A stretch of DNA of 64,000 nucleotides from Atopsyche davidsoni (lineage: Eukaryota > Arthropoda > Insecta > Trichoptera > Hydrobiosidae): assembly GCA_022113835.1 (NCBI GenBank), contig JAILWY010000010.1, positions 9,013,001 through 9,077,000 of the forward strand. The letters run 5' to 3'. Positions 27,986-42,800 of this stretch are shown piece by piece. Position 1 is the first letter of the stretch. Each line of letters begins with the position of its first letter. Both the position numbers and the translations under genes were made by a program. The notes under the pieces were generated by a model that was not told the origin of the DNA, ran no database searches, and worked only from the letters and a program-made list of their open reading frames with translations.

Positions 27986-30900
27986 TTATATATATATATA
28001 TATATAAATATATCCAAATATAAATACCGTTGTATCGTCATTTATTTTCACGTATTTATCGGAATATCACAGAACAGAATCTGCAACTCCAAACAAAAAT
28101 AAAACAACGTTGATATCACGGCCGACCAGTATCGGCATGCAGGAGTACCATTGCCAGTGCATGTCCAATTTATATTTATGATCGAGACATCTACTAACAT
28201 AAATTTTGGAAAAAAAATATAATGTTGCTGTTTTTAACGTTTACTATGAGATATGACCGTTTATTAATTGAATAGATTTTTTCACGTGTATAACTTTATT
28301 GGTGACCGGTTTCGCCTATCATTCACGTTGGAGGATGGATGCCAACGAGAAAGGTTAGCGAAACCGGTCACCAATAAAAAAAAACGTCTGGAAACATCAC
28401 AGAAGTATTTTATTTAAAATATAAAAATGTAATTTCAACTGGTGAACTCTATCAAAAATATTGATTACTCAAAAGATTTTAGGTTTGAGTTATTATTTTA
28501 ATATGGAGTTTCACAAATCAAACCAGCTAAACTAATAGTTTGAGCTTCACTGCCGAACACTAAGGTCCTATAAATAATAAATTTTTCAACATGTAACTGT
28601 TGTCTAACTTAAATTGATATCAAAACTGAAATTTGCTTTGTTATTCCGAGAGGGGACTTTTCCCTTTATTTAGAAACATTGCAGAGAGTACACTCCATTT
28701 TTAGCATTGAAGCAAAGTAATGACTATTGACATGTCCTGACAATCGTTGATAAATAACCTTTATGATACTCAAACAAAACATTATACATATTTTTATAGA
28801 AATTAATAAAAATACCTATGATTTTATAAATAGTGACCATTAAGCAATACTTTCCTCCGGTTATTTCTCTCTGATTAACATATACTACATTCTTTAATGG
28901 TTTTATTTAATGAAGTAAAATTGTCTTTATAGAAATTAGTTCAAATATAATATCAAATCAAAGCAAATATAATACTAGTTGATATCATTTGCTATAGTCA
29001 ACAGGATAATATTTCTCTGAAATAATTATACACGGAAGTTTAATTATTTTTAAAAAAATCAATTGACCTATTTAACGATCCAATACAAGATATATTATGT
29101 CTAGTCTAGTAATCAATATCCATACATTATAAACTAAGATATGCTTTTCAAGACAAATTAAGTTGCAAGTAAAAATACTTTTCACGTATTGCGATTTCTG
29201 ATAATTTGGAAATATTTTTTTTGCATCACTGGTACAATCCAATGTAATAGTTTCATATTTTTATGTGTCTCGATTTCAAACGTTTTTAATTTTATCAAAA
29301 TATTATCTATATATTCAGTCAGATGATTATTATGAGGTCTCTCCAGCCGAAGTGTTTTTGACGTCGTTGGCTGACGGTATAGAAATCCAAGTATACACTC
29401 GAGTCTCCGAGTCTATTTGGATAACAGGTTATACGTCCACGAGTTTGAAGCGAATTCAAGTCTATTAAATGTTTCCGGTGTATTTTATACTCATAGAGTA
29501 AGCAAGGACGAGGAGAATTAGGAATCGATAGCAATAATCATAGAGAACGCAGACACGTTTGACAAGCAAATTGATTTGCACGTCGGTGATTTCTCTGCTT
29601 CAATCTCATACGCCAGTAACACGTCTTATAAAATTTTCAGATCTGTTGTCAACGCCAGGTAATTTAGCAGAATGAATAATTTATAGCTATTGATTATTCT
29701 GCATTCAAAATTAAAGGCTTTTCAAAAGTAAAGTACTCTCATGTCAATTAAGATGAATTCGTAGGAACATAAACTTTGATTTATAACAACTATTCAATAC
29801 TTCAATAAATATGAAACAGAAACCAATCTAACGAACTACACGCTCTTAATTATGTGTTTATATTTTCTGATAAAAACCCGTTTCGTTTGCGATAGTAGTT
29901 CTTTATTGTTGCTTTTCCTTGGTTTTAATTTAAAATTTTAATAATTTTAATTGAACTATCCAAAGAACTCTACTAAAAATAAAAAAGAACGACAAAAACA
30001 ACATATAACTATTTCACTACCATTTACACCACAATATTATAACCTCATTACCTTACCCAATTTAAAATATTTCAGCTTTTGTTAACAGCCTTATCCAGTG
30101 TGTTTTATTTATAAAATGAATTTATTTTTGCAGCGACATTACATATTCTGCTAGGTGGATGTCTGATGCGCGGTGATGTATTCGTAATTTTATTCTTTTT
30201 CAAAATTTTCCGACTGATCCATATTTAAAACGTTGTTTTTTTGTAATATCTCGATTCATTAGAATCCTGTGAATATTATTATCTAAATATGTGTAAAAAT
30301 CACATCGAGAAAAAATAACATGTCTTTTGTATGCGAATGGATTATAATCAATGTACTTTTATTATAGCGATGTGTTTTCTGTGAGGTTGATAGATGCTTG
30401 TTCCTTTGATCACTTAGAACAGGAAGTGGTGGCTGTAGAGCAAGGACCCACCCGGCCGCTAATCGCTAGTGTTGTTGCAGGACGAGACAGGCCGGCTGAT
30501 GCGGAGGAACATCGTGCGGTACGCCATCCTAGCGTACGTCATCACCCTGCAGCGGGTCTCCCTCAGGGTGAAGCGCCGCTTCCCCACCTGGCAGCACGTC
30601 GTGGACTCCGGTGAGAACTTGCACAGATAACAGACCACCGATTGCATTGCTCTAATCACCATATACTTGTTTATCAAATACAACATTCAACCTTAATGTG
30701 TTTCGCACAATTTTTAAAAAAAATTATTTTGCTATAGTCATATTTGAAATTATCTAGGTTAGTATTGATAAAGTAAAATAAAAAGAATTTATAAATTAAT
30801 GACAAAGATTTTTTGCTTAAACGAATAAGAAAAATTAACCCCGAGTCAGAAATATTTGTAACTATACATCCACTGTCTTTTTATAGTAAAATGATTACAA

Positions 30901-33863
30901 TTATCTGAAAACATGATTGGGTTATTATTTTAAAGTCGTACTGTTAAAAAAATAACATTAAAATATGTGACTTCGTAATTTTTACAACAAAATGATTTAA
31001 CCAATACTTTTGATTGTGTTTAATTTTACTGGCAAGCGATAAAAATACAAATTACATTAAACTCATGTTTTTTTTTTTTAAGTTTGTACTGCTAATGATT
31101 ATGCGTATTTTAAACATGTTGATTGACTTGATAATTACACTTTTTTAAAATTAATATCAAATAGCTGTTAAATAATAAACTGTTCACGTGTTATAAAGCA
31201 CGTGAATTGTAAGAGCAAAAATAACTGCATATTTGCATTCACTCGTTGAATATGCTGCACGTTTTCTGTTTGCGCTTTGCAATATCAAAGCAAAATGAAG
31301 ACTTCGAACATAGCAAAAGAGAAGAGTAAACGAAAGCCGCTTAGAGTGTAGACTTTGAAATTTTATTTAACTGCGTCGATTCCAGCTACTACACGGGCTT
31401 GTGCGCTATTAATGCCGGAAAAGATTTCCACCGTAATGTATAAAAAAAACCGGATGAGGTATTTTATCGGTTTTACAGAGAAACTTTCAATGCATCAAAT
31501 ATTAAACAGTGCATAACCGTTCATTTATAAAGTTTAATCTTGTTCTTTTTTTAGATTAAACGTATGGTTTGTGAAGTGTTTAATCTGAATATATAAACAT
31601 GGATTTTAATCGGTCTTAATTCGAGAGGGAGTCATTTACAATTTACATAAGACATTTTTAAAAACTATAAAATAATGCAATTTATATAGTAACTATCAAA
31701 ATACGGTTGATAAATTCGGTGGGTGTAATATATATTATCGTAAAGTGAATCAAGGACTCTTAATATAATTATACCAACAAAATCTTCAGTTGAATATAAT
31801 ATAAATATCAGTTGAATATAATATAATATTTTTGGTATTGTAACTGTAGATGTACAGTTATAGTAGTGAGGCGGAAAACGATAATAAACTATATAACACG
31901 TAGATAATTAAAAAGCCGCATCAAAGGTGATGATATAAACTGCATCCATTTTGTAGCACATACTGTTCGTCGGGTTTCATTTATTGAATTCATTTCAAAA
32001 TTAAATTCATGCGTCCATAACCTTGTATACTTCCGCTGAAATTGCAAAACCTGCCACAATCTCCACATTAACAATGTGGAGACTTTCAAAAGTCAAACGA
32101 GTAATATTTTTTTGAGTGTCTTGCAATGTGTATGGGTGAGAATATTATCATCGGCAAAAAGATAAGCTTAGCGTTTTTTCAAAGCAAGTTTTTTTTGTTT
32201 GTTTTTTTTTATGGACATTGCGCGAATATAACATGTTTATTGTTTGGTTTAAGCGTGAATTATGAGCCTTGGATGGAGTCATTGCTAACAAAATTATTCA
32301 TCAATGCTTATTTAGAAAGTGACAATGAAATTTCGCCGAAGAAAAGACTCGTGCAGTTGTGTGCATGAGTAGGCACTTACTGTTGAACTCAAGGCGATGC
32401 AGAACTTAAGTCATTAATTGTATACATATATGCCAAAAAGTATGGATTTATGAAATAATTATTTATTTTGACGTATTAATTAGTTTCATAAATATTCAAA
32501 AGGTTTGACTTCAAAACAAACTTTGAATCTTAAAAATATAGATTAAATTGAACTTAATAATACACATTTTTTACTTAATTGTAATTAAACCAAATTTGTA
32601 ACTGAAAATCGCATTGATTTTTACATGTTTCACATTCTACGTGTTATTTTATTTTGTAAAAAAGAATTACCTCTTATTTTACAACATATACATATTTCCG
32701 TTCATTAAAACTTTAATTAAAATGGAATTATGTTCTGTAAAGTTGATGAATTATTGGTAGCGCATCTTCATAATTTATTAATTATAACTACATTGCAGAC
32801 GACTTCAGTAACCATTCTGTATCTACGACAATAGCATTATTTCATTGCCATTTTTCCTTTAATTACTCACTTGCTAATAATATGTAAAACCGTTCTTTAA
32901 AATATGCAATAATTAAAAACAACTACAAACATAATTATTACTTTCATGCATCCCACTAGTAATATCCACATTGACTGGTATTTCTTTGGCAGGTCTCATG
33001 CTGGAGAGTGAAAGGAAAGTTTTCGAAAAGATGGACGGGAAGAGTCCTATGTCCAAGTACTGGATGCCTCTCGTCTGGGCCACCAACATCATCAACAGAG
33101 CCCGCAAGGAAGGTCTCATCGCCAGCGATCACATTGTTCAGACCCTGCTGGTGGAACTCTCCGACATAAGGCGGAGGTTGGGAGCTCTTATTGGATATGA
33201 CACAGTATGCGTGCCGCTCGTGTATACACAAGTAAGATTTCTTATTTCTATTATTCTTAGTTTACTGTCCATCACAAAACCTCTTCAATGAAAGGGCATT
33301 TGCATAACATTTTTTTACAATTCTTTACTAATTTAATCAAATCATCTCAATCAGGTATAAGACATAAAGTTGATAGCTCTAACGATTTAAAAAAATATTT
33401 TTTCCAAACACATTCCTTTAGAACGCTTAGTTATCAACAATGACACATTGTTTGCTCGATCGATCGATCGATGGTCAGGAGCGTAGTATCTTACCTCTTG
33501 TTTGTATTGTTTTGGGTTTTACATTGACAAATTTATCTTCTTCATCAAGTGCCTCTCCTCAGAGGAGGTTGGCGACCATTTCACTGAGCATATACTCATG
33601 CTGAGCCAGTGTTTATGCTTTTCAAAGGGGAAAAAAGTGTTGTGGGTCCCCGGATCCTTCTAAATCGCAGTTTTATATACTTACCACCTGACAATCACTC
33701 TCTCTCTTTCCAACAACCTCTCCCTCTAACAATTGTTTACCTAATTGCTTATTATTTTATAAAATCTCACTCTGTTTGATAATGCCAACGTGAAAGGTTG
33801 GCGAAACCGGTCACTAATAAAAACGAAAATGTGGAAAATCACTCAAGTATTTTATTAAAAAAA

Positions 33864-33894
<31 letters not shown>

Positions 33895-36800
33895 CATACA
33901 AATGTAAAATTTCTTAGTAAAATTGAAACTTATTTCTAATGCAAAACATATATTTTGTGATCGTTGAATATGTTTTTCATAAACCTTAACTTCTTTCAGA
34001 CGATTGTTTATTAAAAATGATATGTAGAATGATAAAAAGTGTTTTTAAAATAAAATAGTTGTTTTTTGCTACTGAAAAAAGATAAAAAATTTGTCATATA
34101 TTTTTTAATGATTATTTTTTATTATTGATCACATACATATTCTTAAGTCATTTTGTTTTATTTTATTTTTAATTGCGGCAGGTTACGTGATTTATTTTAT
34201 AACGATGACGTAACTCTATACCGCGTTAATAACTAGAAATAATCTAATAGAAAAAATATATTTTTATATGCGTATTGTTTTTATTGCTGTAAAATAAGTA
34301 TTTCTTCTATTATATTTTAATCAATTTAAATTAATTGCTGTTCACAATATAATTTAATGTCGCTAGCACACGATGGCCACTTTTTTCTTTTTATAAAAGA
34401 TATATCATGAGTGTCTCAAAGTTTTGTTTATATTCACAAATAAACTCCCAGCGAAATATCACCGACCAGTCCCAAATAATATTGTCACATTTAGGATGCA
34501 AGCGCACAATAAGCAGTATTCGTTTGAAATTGATCTAAGTAAAACTATTTCCAAGAAAAAAGCCTCTTTGTTTATTACACTAAAACACAACTAATTTTTT
34601 AATTCAATATTTTACTGAAATAATAAAACATATAATTTTTGTTTCAAATTCATTCGCAATTTTTTTTTATTTACTTCTCGCGCCCTATTATACATAGTAG
34701 TTTAAATTAGAACCTAAATTTATGTGCCGACACATTCATAGAAGTGCAAGAGGCTGCGCTGTAACGGCAGCCGTCTCTTGATAAGACGATTGATTTCAGT
34801 TGATTGTATTGCATTCGATTCAAATTAAATCTCGGCGTAGCGCTGCCTACATTAACCTTCGTGCAAAGATATGCAGATTGTGACTGGGAAAACTTCTTTC
34901 ATTCGATTACTAGCGTAAAATGACGGTCCACGATCCCGTGCACAGGGTAAGAAACTCAATTTTTTTCTATTTAAAATATCTTTATTTACTTTGGAATAAT
35001 TAAGACAGATTCTATGGAAATTATGAAATACTTTCCAAAATAGATATACTTGCATAATATATACAAATGCTTGTACTTCTCTTTTTACTCTCGACTAAAT
35101 TTAGTACATTTTTTTTGTTTATGCTCGCTTTTAACGATAGTTTAATTAATATACGTATACATTACATATATGTGTGTGTGATATTCGATATATGTTCATA
35201 TTTTGCTCTAGTTTTAATTAATATATATATTATTAGTCATAACTATTAATACGCTCTTAGAGTTAAACGCAAAGACGCCATTTAAAATATATTCAAGTTT
35301 ATTCTAGACTCTCCAACACGACAATGATTTCTTGAACACCATAAAACTGTTTGTTGCTCGCTTGAATGAAGCTGGCACATATCACATTGTATTTGTCACT
35401 ACAAATCATACGTATCTTTGCTTCAACATCAACATAATAATATGATATATATTGGCCTTATGAGAATAAATAGATGCCAGAGAGTGGATGCTCCCATATT
35501 GTTACAGATTTTTTTTAAATTTTAAAGCTAACTTCTTATACATAGGATTTTATGCTTTACTTTATTTTAGCATTTCCAAGCCATATTTTTTCATCCATCG
35601 TACATAATTTTCAATGTATCTTTGATTGATATTTTTATTTAAAATTGAAATTTTGCTTCTCAACTCAAAATTATAAAAATGTAGTTTAATTTGCAGGCGC
35701 ATTTGTATAGACAAATATTTTAATGTAATAAACAAGAATGATTCGCAGAAAAACCTTCAATCACAGAATTTTGAATATTAGTCACTATCGTGGCTTTAAC
35801 GAAACAATGCCCGGTATCCATTTTTATCTTAGATTATTCTAAGATAATACACGACTTATGTCATCTCAATCCTTGAATAATGAATAAAAACATTCCACCC
35901 GAGCCAGTTTTTTTTTTAAATATTTATGTTAAAACAAACATAAGTTTCCATTCCAGTATCACAATCACATTTAGTGGCGCTTTAGGTTTTAATAATAAAG
36001 CATGCATTCTACTGGCTGAGAGATGCCTCATTAGAATGTAAGTTGAACAATAAAATTTGAGCAAAAAGTCAAGATAACAATTCATACATACAACCAAAAA
36101 AAAATGTCGGAGACGTATTGAGCCGAGCACAGTAGCACATGTTTCCAAATGCCTTGTAATGAATGTCTATCTGCCTCTTCTTTAGTAGTCTCCTACTCTT
36201 ATGAACTAGTTTGGATATATACTCAAAGTTTCAAGATTATCTTTGTTTAAAATTAAACACGATAACAAAATTATTATTGGTTTTTACTATTGTGATGAAT
36301 CATCTACAGGGGTGTTGATTACTGCGATCGGACTAGAACGAACAATGCAATTACGTGGTAATAATGATTTGCCTGAACAATACGCGGAAACACAAAAGAA
36401 CTGTACTACAGCATGGATTTTTCAATCATTATGAAATAGGAAATATTCAGGTATATGACGTTTTGATGTTGAAAATGCTTGCAAACTAAGAATTAAATTG
36501 CAACACAAGCTTCTCAATGCTTTATAACACGTGTTTTTTCATTGTAGTGTGTTTTTGTCGAACGTATCTTTATTCTGCACAAAGGGGAAATAAATATACC
36601 TTAGTATAACATACTAACATATTTATAAAAATACATCTTACTATACAATTACTTCTATGGATACGTATTTTTTTAAATTTATACAAAATCACAAAAGTAA
36701 AGCTTTTTAAAATGTTTTTGATAAATTTAATTTTAATAATATAAATTTTGTGGGTGTATTAATAAAAGTTGTGCGATAGTTAAGGAAAGAATTTGTTTTA

Positions 36801-39800
36801 TAAGAATCAGTTTTGGTAGTATTTTAAAAACCGTAAAGATTGATTAACTTTGAATGTATTTGCGGTAGTATAAATGATCATTTATTTATATTGTAATATT
36901 TTTTACTCTTTGTGATAATTTTTCTATGGTTCATTTGTCATCCAATTAGTATAAACATTTATACCTGCAATGTCTTATTATACGAAAAATCCCGGAGTCC
37001 AATAACATTATTTTGGTATATCACGGGGATATTCCAAAATATCAGAGGATCTAAAATATCTAAGACGAGGATATCACGGAGTCCTCTTGATCCCGAGCCG
37101 ACGGTCTAACCACTGAGCCAACAAGCCCAAACTACTATCGAGGCAATATTTTGTTAATATTAGGATAAATTGAAAGCAATTGAGCATTACTGTAAAAAAT
37201 TCCTAGTATTTTTCCAGCTAGACAAGGCCAGGATCTAAATGAATATCGGTCTTCTTTCTAATAATATATTATTAAAACATTAAAAAAACTTTTCCCGTCC
37301 AGTATACACTCAGCTTAACATTATAAATTAACTCAGATTCCTGGAAACACATTCTATTATCATATCGAGAAAAGTTTATTAACGATGCATTACTTCTAGG
37401 AACCAGCAGATTTATTAATCTATCATAACGAAATACATTAAGGTTTACTAAATACCTTTCTGATTTATGAACAAAGAGTTCAACTTTTGAAAATCAAAAA
37501 CGAAAACTTCAGAAAATCTAATTTTTCTCGCAAAAGAACGGAGAAACAATTAATAAATAGCTCAACGTAATGATGACTGGAGTACAACACCGGAAGCTTT
37601 GTTTTTATATTAGCTATTATTTTTATAACTTACGACGTGACGTAATGTTTTATCAACTTAAAAAAAAAAAAAAAAATATGTATAACGAGTGGAAATGTCA
37701 ATTTTCAGTTTTTTTTTAACAATCTAAAAAAACTTAACATTTATAACTGTAAAACTGTTAATTTTTAGTTTATTTTACATTCTGTCAACATCATAATGTA
37801 TGTTCAGGTTCAATACAGAAGAAAACCCTTAAAAAAAAACAATTTATTACCATTAAGGCAATTGAAGAAGACACACCAAGTCAAACTCGATTTGATTTTA
37901 TTGTGTGTCTAACCTCTTTTTTAATAATAGCTTCTTATTCTTATGGAGTAGTATAGCTGTAGACTATGAATTCTCATATTATCTAACTCTAGGAGTTCTT
38001 GGAATCCATGATTTGATATCGTTAATTCTTATAATCATTTACAATGTGATATAATGTTGTTATCTAAAAACGTGTTTTTAGATTCTTTTGCGTATCATAT
38101 AAAAACGATTTGGAAAGACTTTGAATTTCAGCTTTAATTTAGTAAATACCGACACATTTAATGTACGGACCGTATCAATGTGCGGTGCTCCTACACTTGT
38201 GATATGAATATAATTCGAGTTTGCACTGTACAAGTCATTTCATAAAAACAAATAATAAATTAACTGAATGCTGTTTAATTTAATGAAGTCTAGTCGTAAC
38301 TACATTTTTACGTAATCTTGATCGATGATTTGCAATTTACAGTTTCCGGAGTCAGTTACTGTTTCAAATGTGCAAGTTTTCTATGCTCAGAACTTGATGT
38401 CTCCACAGCGTGTACTTCCTTTCTCTTCCGCGAGTGCTTATCTAAAACATTTTTTACCACCGCGACTTGATCTTATATCGCTAATTAAATTTATTGAAAA
38501 AATTCTCCCACTAGTAACATGTTTTTGTGAATTGACGACTAACAAATTCACTGTGTACATCGATTGGTTAATACCATACATGTCGGATTAATATATATAT
38601 GAACACGTCACTCGCCGATGACCGGTCACTACAATAAGTAATTGATCACCCTTATCGGTTTCGTTTTACCAAATATAAAATATATCAACATATTTAATAA
38701 TTAACGAAACAATCACTGTATATTTTTTAACACTTATGATCGGTCGACGGATAAAATGTAATATTTTTACAATTTTCAAATGTTTAATCTTTATAACTGA
38801 ATCATTTGTCTTAAAACTGACTTAAGATGTTGAAAATTTGATGTAATTCCACATTAAAAAAATTGTGAATGATTATTTAACTTAAACAGTCCTTTGTTGA
38901 AAAGAAAAAAGAAGAAGAAATTGATTTAAAAGGACTGACATAACTATGTTTAGATTCAAAGCATAGGAAATATCCAATACAAACTCCTATGGGTAGGCAT
39001 TCACCCATTGAGTATTTTAGAACTATTCATAGCTCTTTCTACTGAATGGACTTGATTGGATAATCCGAGTTGACTGATGTTGATGCTATAATTAAAAAAG
39101 AAACTATTTGAACAAAAAACTGCAGGAACATTATTAGCGAAATAATTTTCAGTCTCCATACACAACCGCCGCACCTTTACTTTCACAAAGTCTTAACCGC
39201 ACTCGCCGCGGCCTTACGTAAGAAGGATGGCGGAGATTAAACTAAAACTGAGTATGTTATTTAGGAAAGTTAATTTATGGGATATACAAATATATTTCTG
39301 AATGCTTTTATGCAAATAGATTTCAATAAAATCAATTTAATATTTAAATATACGAACTTGACGGTTAAAATAGTTCAATTTATAAAAAATGGAATATCTT
39401 ATTTTAATTGTTAAATACTTAAATATTGGTTGATATTTCTAGGAGTGCTGTTGAATATATTCAAAGTGAAATTTCTTAATATATTCGAGTTCAATTTGAT
39501 GAGATTACCAACAAGCCGTCGTCACACGTCGTCCGATCGTAAGGAATTAACTCGAATTTTAATTCGCAGAACTAGCAACGTGCCAGTATCGGTAGTCAAA
39601 AGAATCGATTAAAAAACCTCATTGCCAGTGTCTACGCGCACGGTTTCATAACTTTAGCGGGCTGGCACGTATTTCAGAGACAACGGTCTTACGAATGGGG
39701 CATCGAACCGCTAAATGTAAATTTCTCTTCTCGTGTCATTAAAGCACTATTTTGACCACAAATAATTCCACGAAGTCTCACACGTCATAGCAATTGTTTG

Positions 39801-42800
39801 CATTCAACGCGTATAAATTACGGATTGATAATTATAACCTGATAATTTTAGGAAATAATTAGTTTTATATTGTTTTTAGGTTTTGTATATTCTCAAATTA
39901 TTTTTTTCTGTTTGATGACGTAGAATATTTTTTATTGCATTTATTTTATTCTTTTCGTGTTATTATTTACTACTATCAAAATATCTAATATGATACTCAC
40001 GGCTTGACAACTGCCTACGCTTGCTTCAGCAGCAAGCCCCGCTTAACACGGGGATACGTTCAGATAATTTCCAGCGCTAAACTAAACAGCGTGAAACGAG
40101 TTCATCCTAACATAAAACAACGGAGATAGATTCAACAGAACATAAAATGAGAAAAACAGCTATTTCTGTTAATTTGTAATATTTATAGTATATTACTGTT
40201 TTGTTTTATTGATAATAGATTTATGATTTGTTCATATAGCTTTTATTCGTAAAATATTCATATTAGGTATAGCAAAGAAAGTTCTTGATCATTTGACATC
40301 TTATGTTTTTTGTGAAGAAATCATCTCATATCGTTTTGTGCAACGAGCGGTTGTTGATAGCAAGACATTACATAGTGACATATTCATATTGCCTATGAAT
40401 TTCTTTTAAAAATTTAAACCATTTTGATCCACAATTTTTGCTGCAGAAAATATAGTTTTTTTTTAATTTCTGGAAAATTTTCTCGCTTCCCGTCTTCAGA
40501 AACACTTATTTTGTCATCTTCAGGCAACAAAGGCCTGCGCGAGTTCAGGGAATGCCAGTACGTCATATAATTTCGAGGAATCCCGATACTGCCGCGTAGT
40601 ACTGAAACATTGTCAATCGGAGCAGTTATAACAATATTTATATGTTGATTATTAAAAATATTTATATTTATAAAACGTACTCAAAAATAAAAACGTTAAT
40701 TAAATCTGTGGCAGTTTTATAAATAGGTTTTGATGGAGATAATGTAATATTTTAACATGAACACTAAATAATTTAGTTGGAAAGGCAATTTTACTTATTT
40801 GAGACTATATTTTGGTACATTTAAAAGCTTTTTCCTATTAATTTGTATCTCCTATAGTGGACAATATTGCTTCATATGAAAATTATTAATTTAAAATTTA
40901 TCGAAACATTGTTTTGCAAAAATTTAACAGCAATGAATTTCAAAAAACACTTGATGAGTGAAATGAGAACAGTATCATAGTATTGATAATTTTCAAAATA
41001 ATATAGCACAATGTTGAAATGAGCTTTGTAATACAGATTTTAGTTTTGGATCTGTCATGTTTTTGCTTGGAAAACTCTAAGATGACTTTCTTTTTCTTTG
41101 CGTGATTTGGTTTTAAATTTACAACAAAATTCCTCTTTAGACACGTATGTTTAAATAAAACACAGTTTGAATTACTTATACGCCTAAGCATTGATTATTT
41201 ACTATGATTAAAATCACGCCTACCAAATAAATAAAAACTGCTTTCTTTCTACATTAATAACTCAATTTAGTCTAACCTTCGGTTGTATACTCTTTGATGA
41301 CACTTTAACGACAGCGACCTACTTTTCAGATTGTAAAAACAAGTTTTTTTTCGTCTGCCAATTAAAATAATTGCCAACAAATTTCAATAATTATTTATGA
41401 TCACGCATTATTCGCGCTCATTGTATTCAAATCAATCGCTTTCATATTTCTTAAATATAAATAGTATTCAAGGTAGATTACGCCATTTAAAAACGAATAT
41501 TAATAAGAATGCCATTGTGGTTTTAATTATTATTTCAAAAATTTATATTGATAGATCTGAAACGTTTAAATCACATATAATTAGTGTAAATATCAACAGA
41601 TTACTAGTGGTATAGATTCATCGAACTCTATCAACCGAATTGAAATACAGTTGATTTATAATGTATGGATATAAAATAAAATCTTCCAATAAACCTCACC
41701 AAATACCTTCAATAGATTTCCAACCAAAATCATTATCGGGACAGCTTACATAAATCTAATTCCAATTGCATTTTAATATACCTGTTTAAAAAAAATGATT
41801 TTATCCTAACTTATTGCTGTTGGCAATTTTACGCTTTGCCTTGTTATACTTTAGTATTCGTAGAACGTAGATTATTTACTAATTAATTAAAAATTAAAAT
41901 TAAATATTTTCTGAATGTAACGGCATTATTTATAAAGATAAAAATAAAGCTTGAATCGAACATTCGGTATCAAAATGAAATTTTAAAACAAATCTTGGTT
42001 ACCAATATAAAGAAAAACAATACTAGTATTGTAATTAATATTTTACTTCTTGGGTAAAAGATATCGAAGTTACATGTTATAATATATAAAAAATAGTTTA
42101 CACCTGTGAACATAAATTCATGCAGAAATACTTGCGTACAATGAAGTTACACTCATTTAATCATGACGAATCAAGTACCACGTCAAATAAGCAACTTGTT
42201 CACGTAAACATAGCACTGTGCTAATATTAAAAGTCACCAGAGTCTATTTCCTTTAACTTTAACATACTAATGTGTTTTAAAAATAAGGCAGCATCGTTGA
42301 GTGTAGTCGACAGTGGCAAACTTCTTACAGATTGCGTGTTGTTTGGCCGCTTTTTACAGCTATGTTCACTTTGGTTTAAAATTCAGCAACGTTGTCATAA
42401 AAACAAAAAGTGAAAGGAAATAATTTCGGCGATGAAACGCTCTCGGATCTGGAGCGCTGGAGCTCCGCAGGTAGATTTTTCGCAGCCCCACCAGGTCTGG
42501 ACAATGTCAAGGCTGCTTAAAACAGTTACCTTGCCACAGGCAGAACACGTGCACCTCTCGCGGGTACTATCTTCGGTTATTAATTGGCCATGGCTAGGGC
42601 TGACCACCAGACCTAATATAATTTAAAAAAAACTACGTAGCTCCTTTTAGCGAGTTTTCATCATTAACGTTTTTACTTTATCATAATTTACATAGTCAAT
42701 TTGTAATTGAATTTCTGCTAGAACCTATGCGTTTTAGCCGAAAATGTTTAGAAATATAATTTTTAGTTTTTTTGAATGTAATATTTTCCAATTGTTTCCG

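Larger units (their letters stand above)
17761..30480 (+). other. Bestrophin intron (12.7 kb)
   Basis: It holds a 34-bp palindrome, a tRNA-like fragment, a G-rich run, a 101-bp inverted-repeat element, a long TA microsatellite and a fold-back MITE, listed separately. Two GC-richer patches (about 22760-22860 and 27170-27330) resemble no family I know. No open frame looks like a protein. Confidence 0.75.

Noticed and set aside
38325..38591. 88-codon plus-strand frame in a bestrophin intron
   Set aside because: No family resemblance and no convincing splice sites; composition fits chance.
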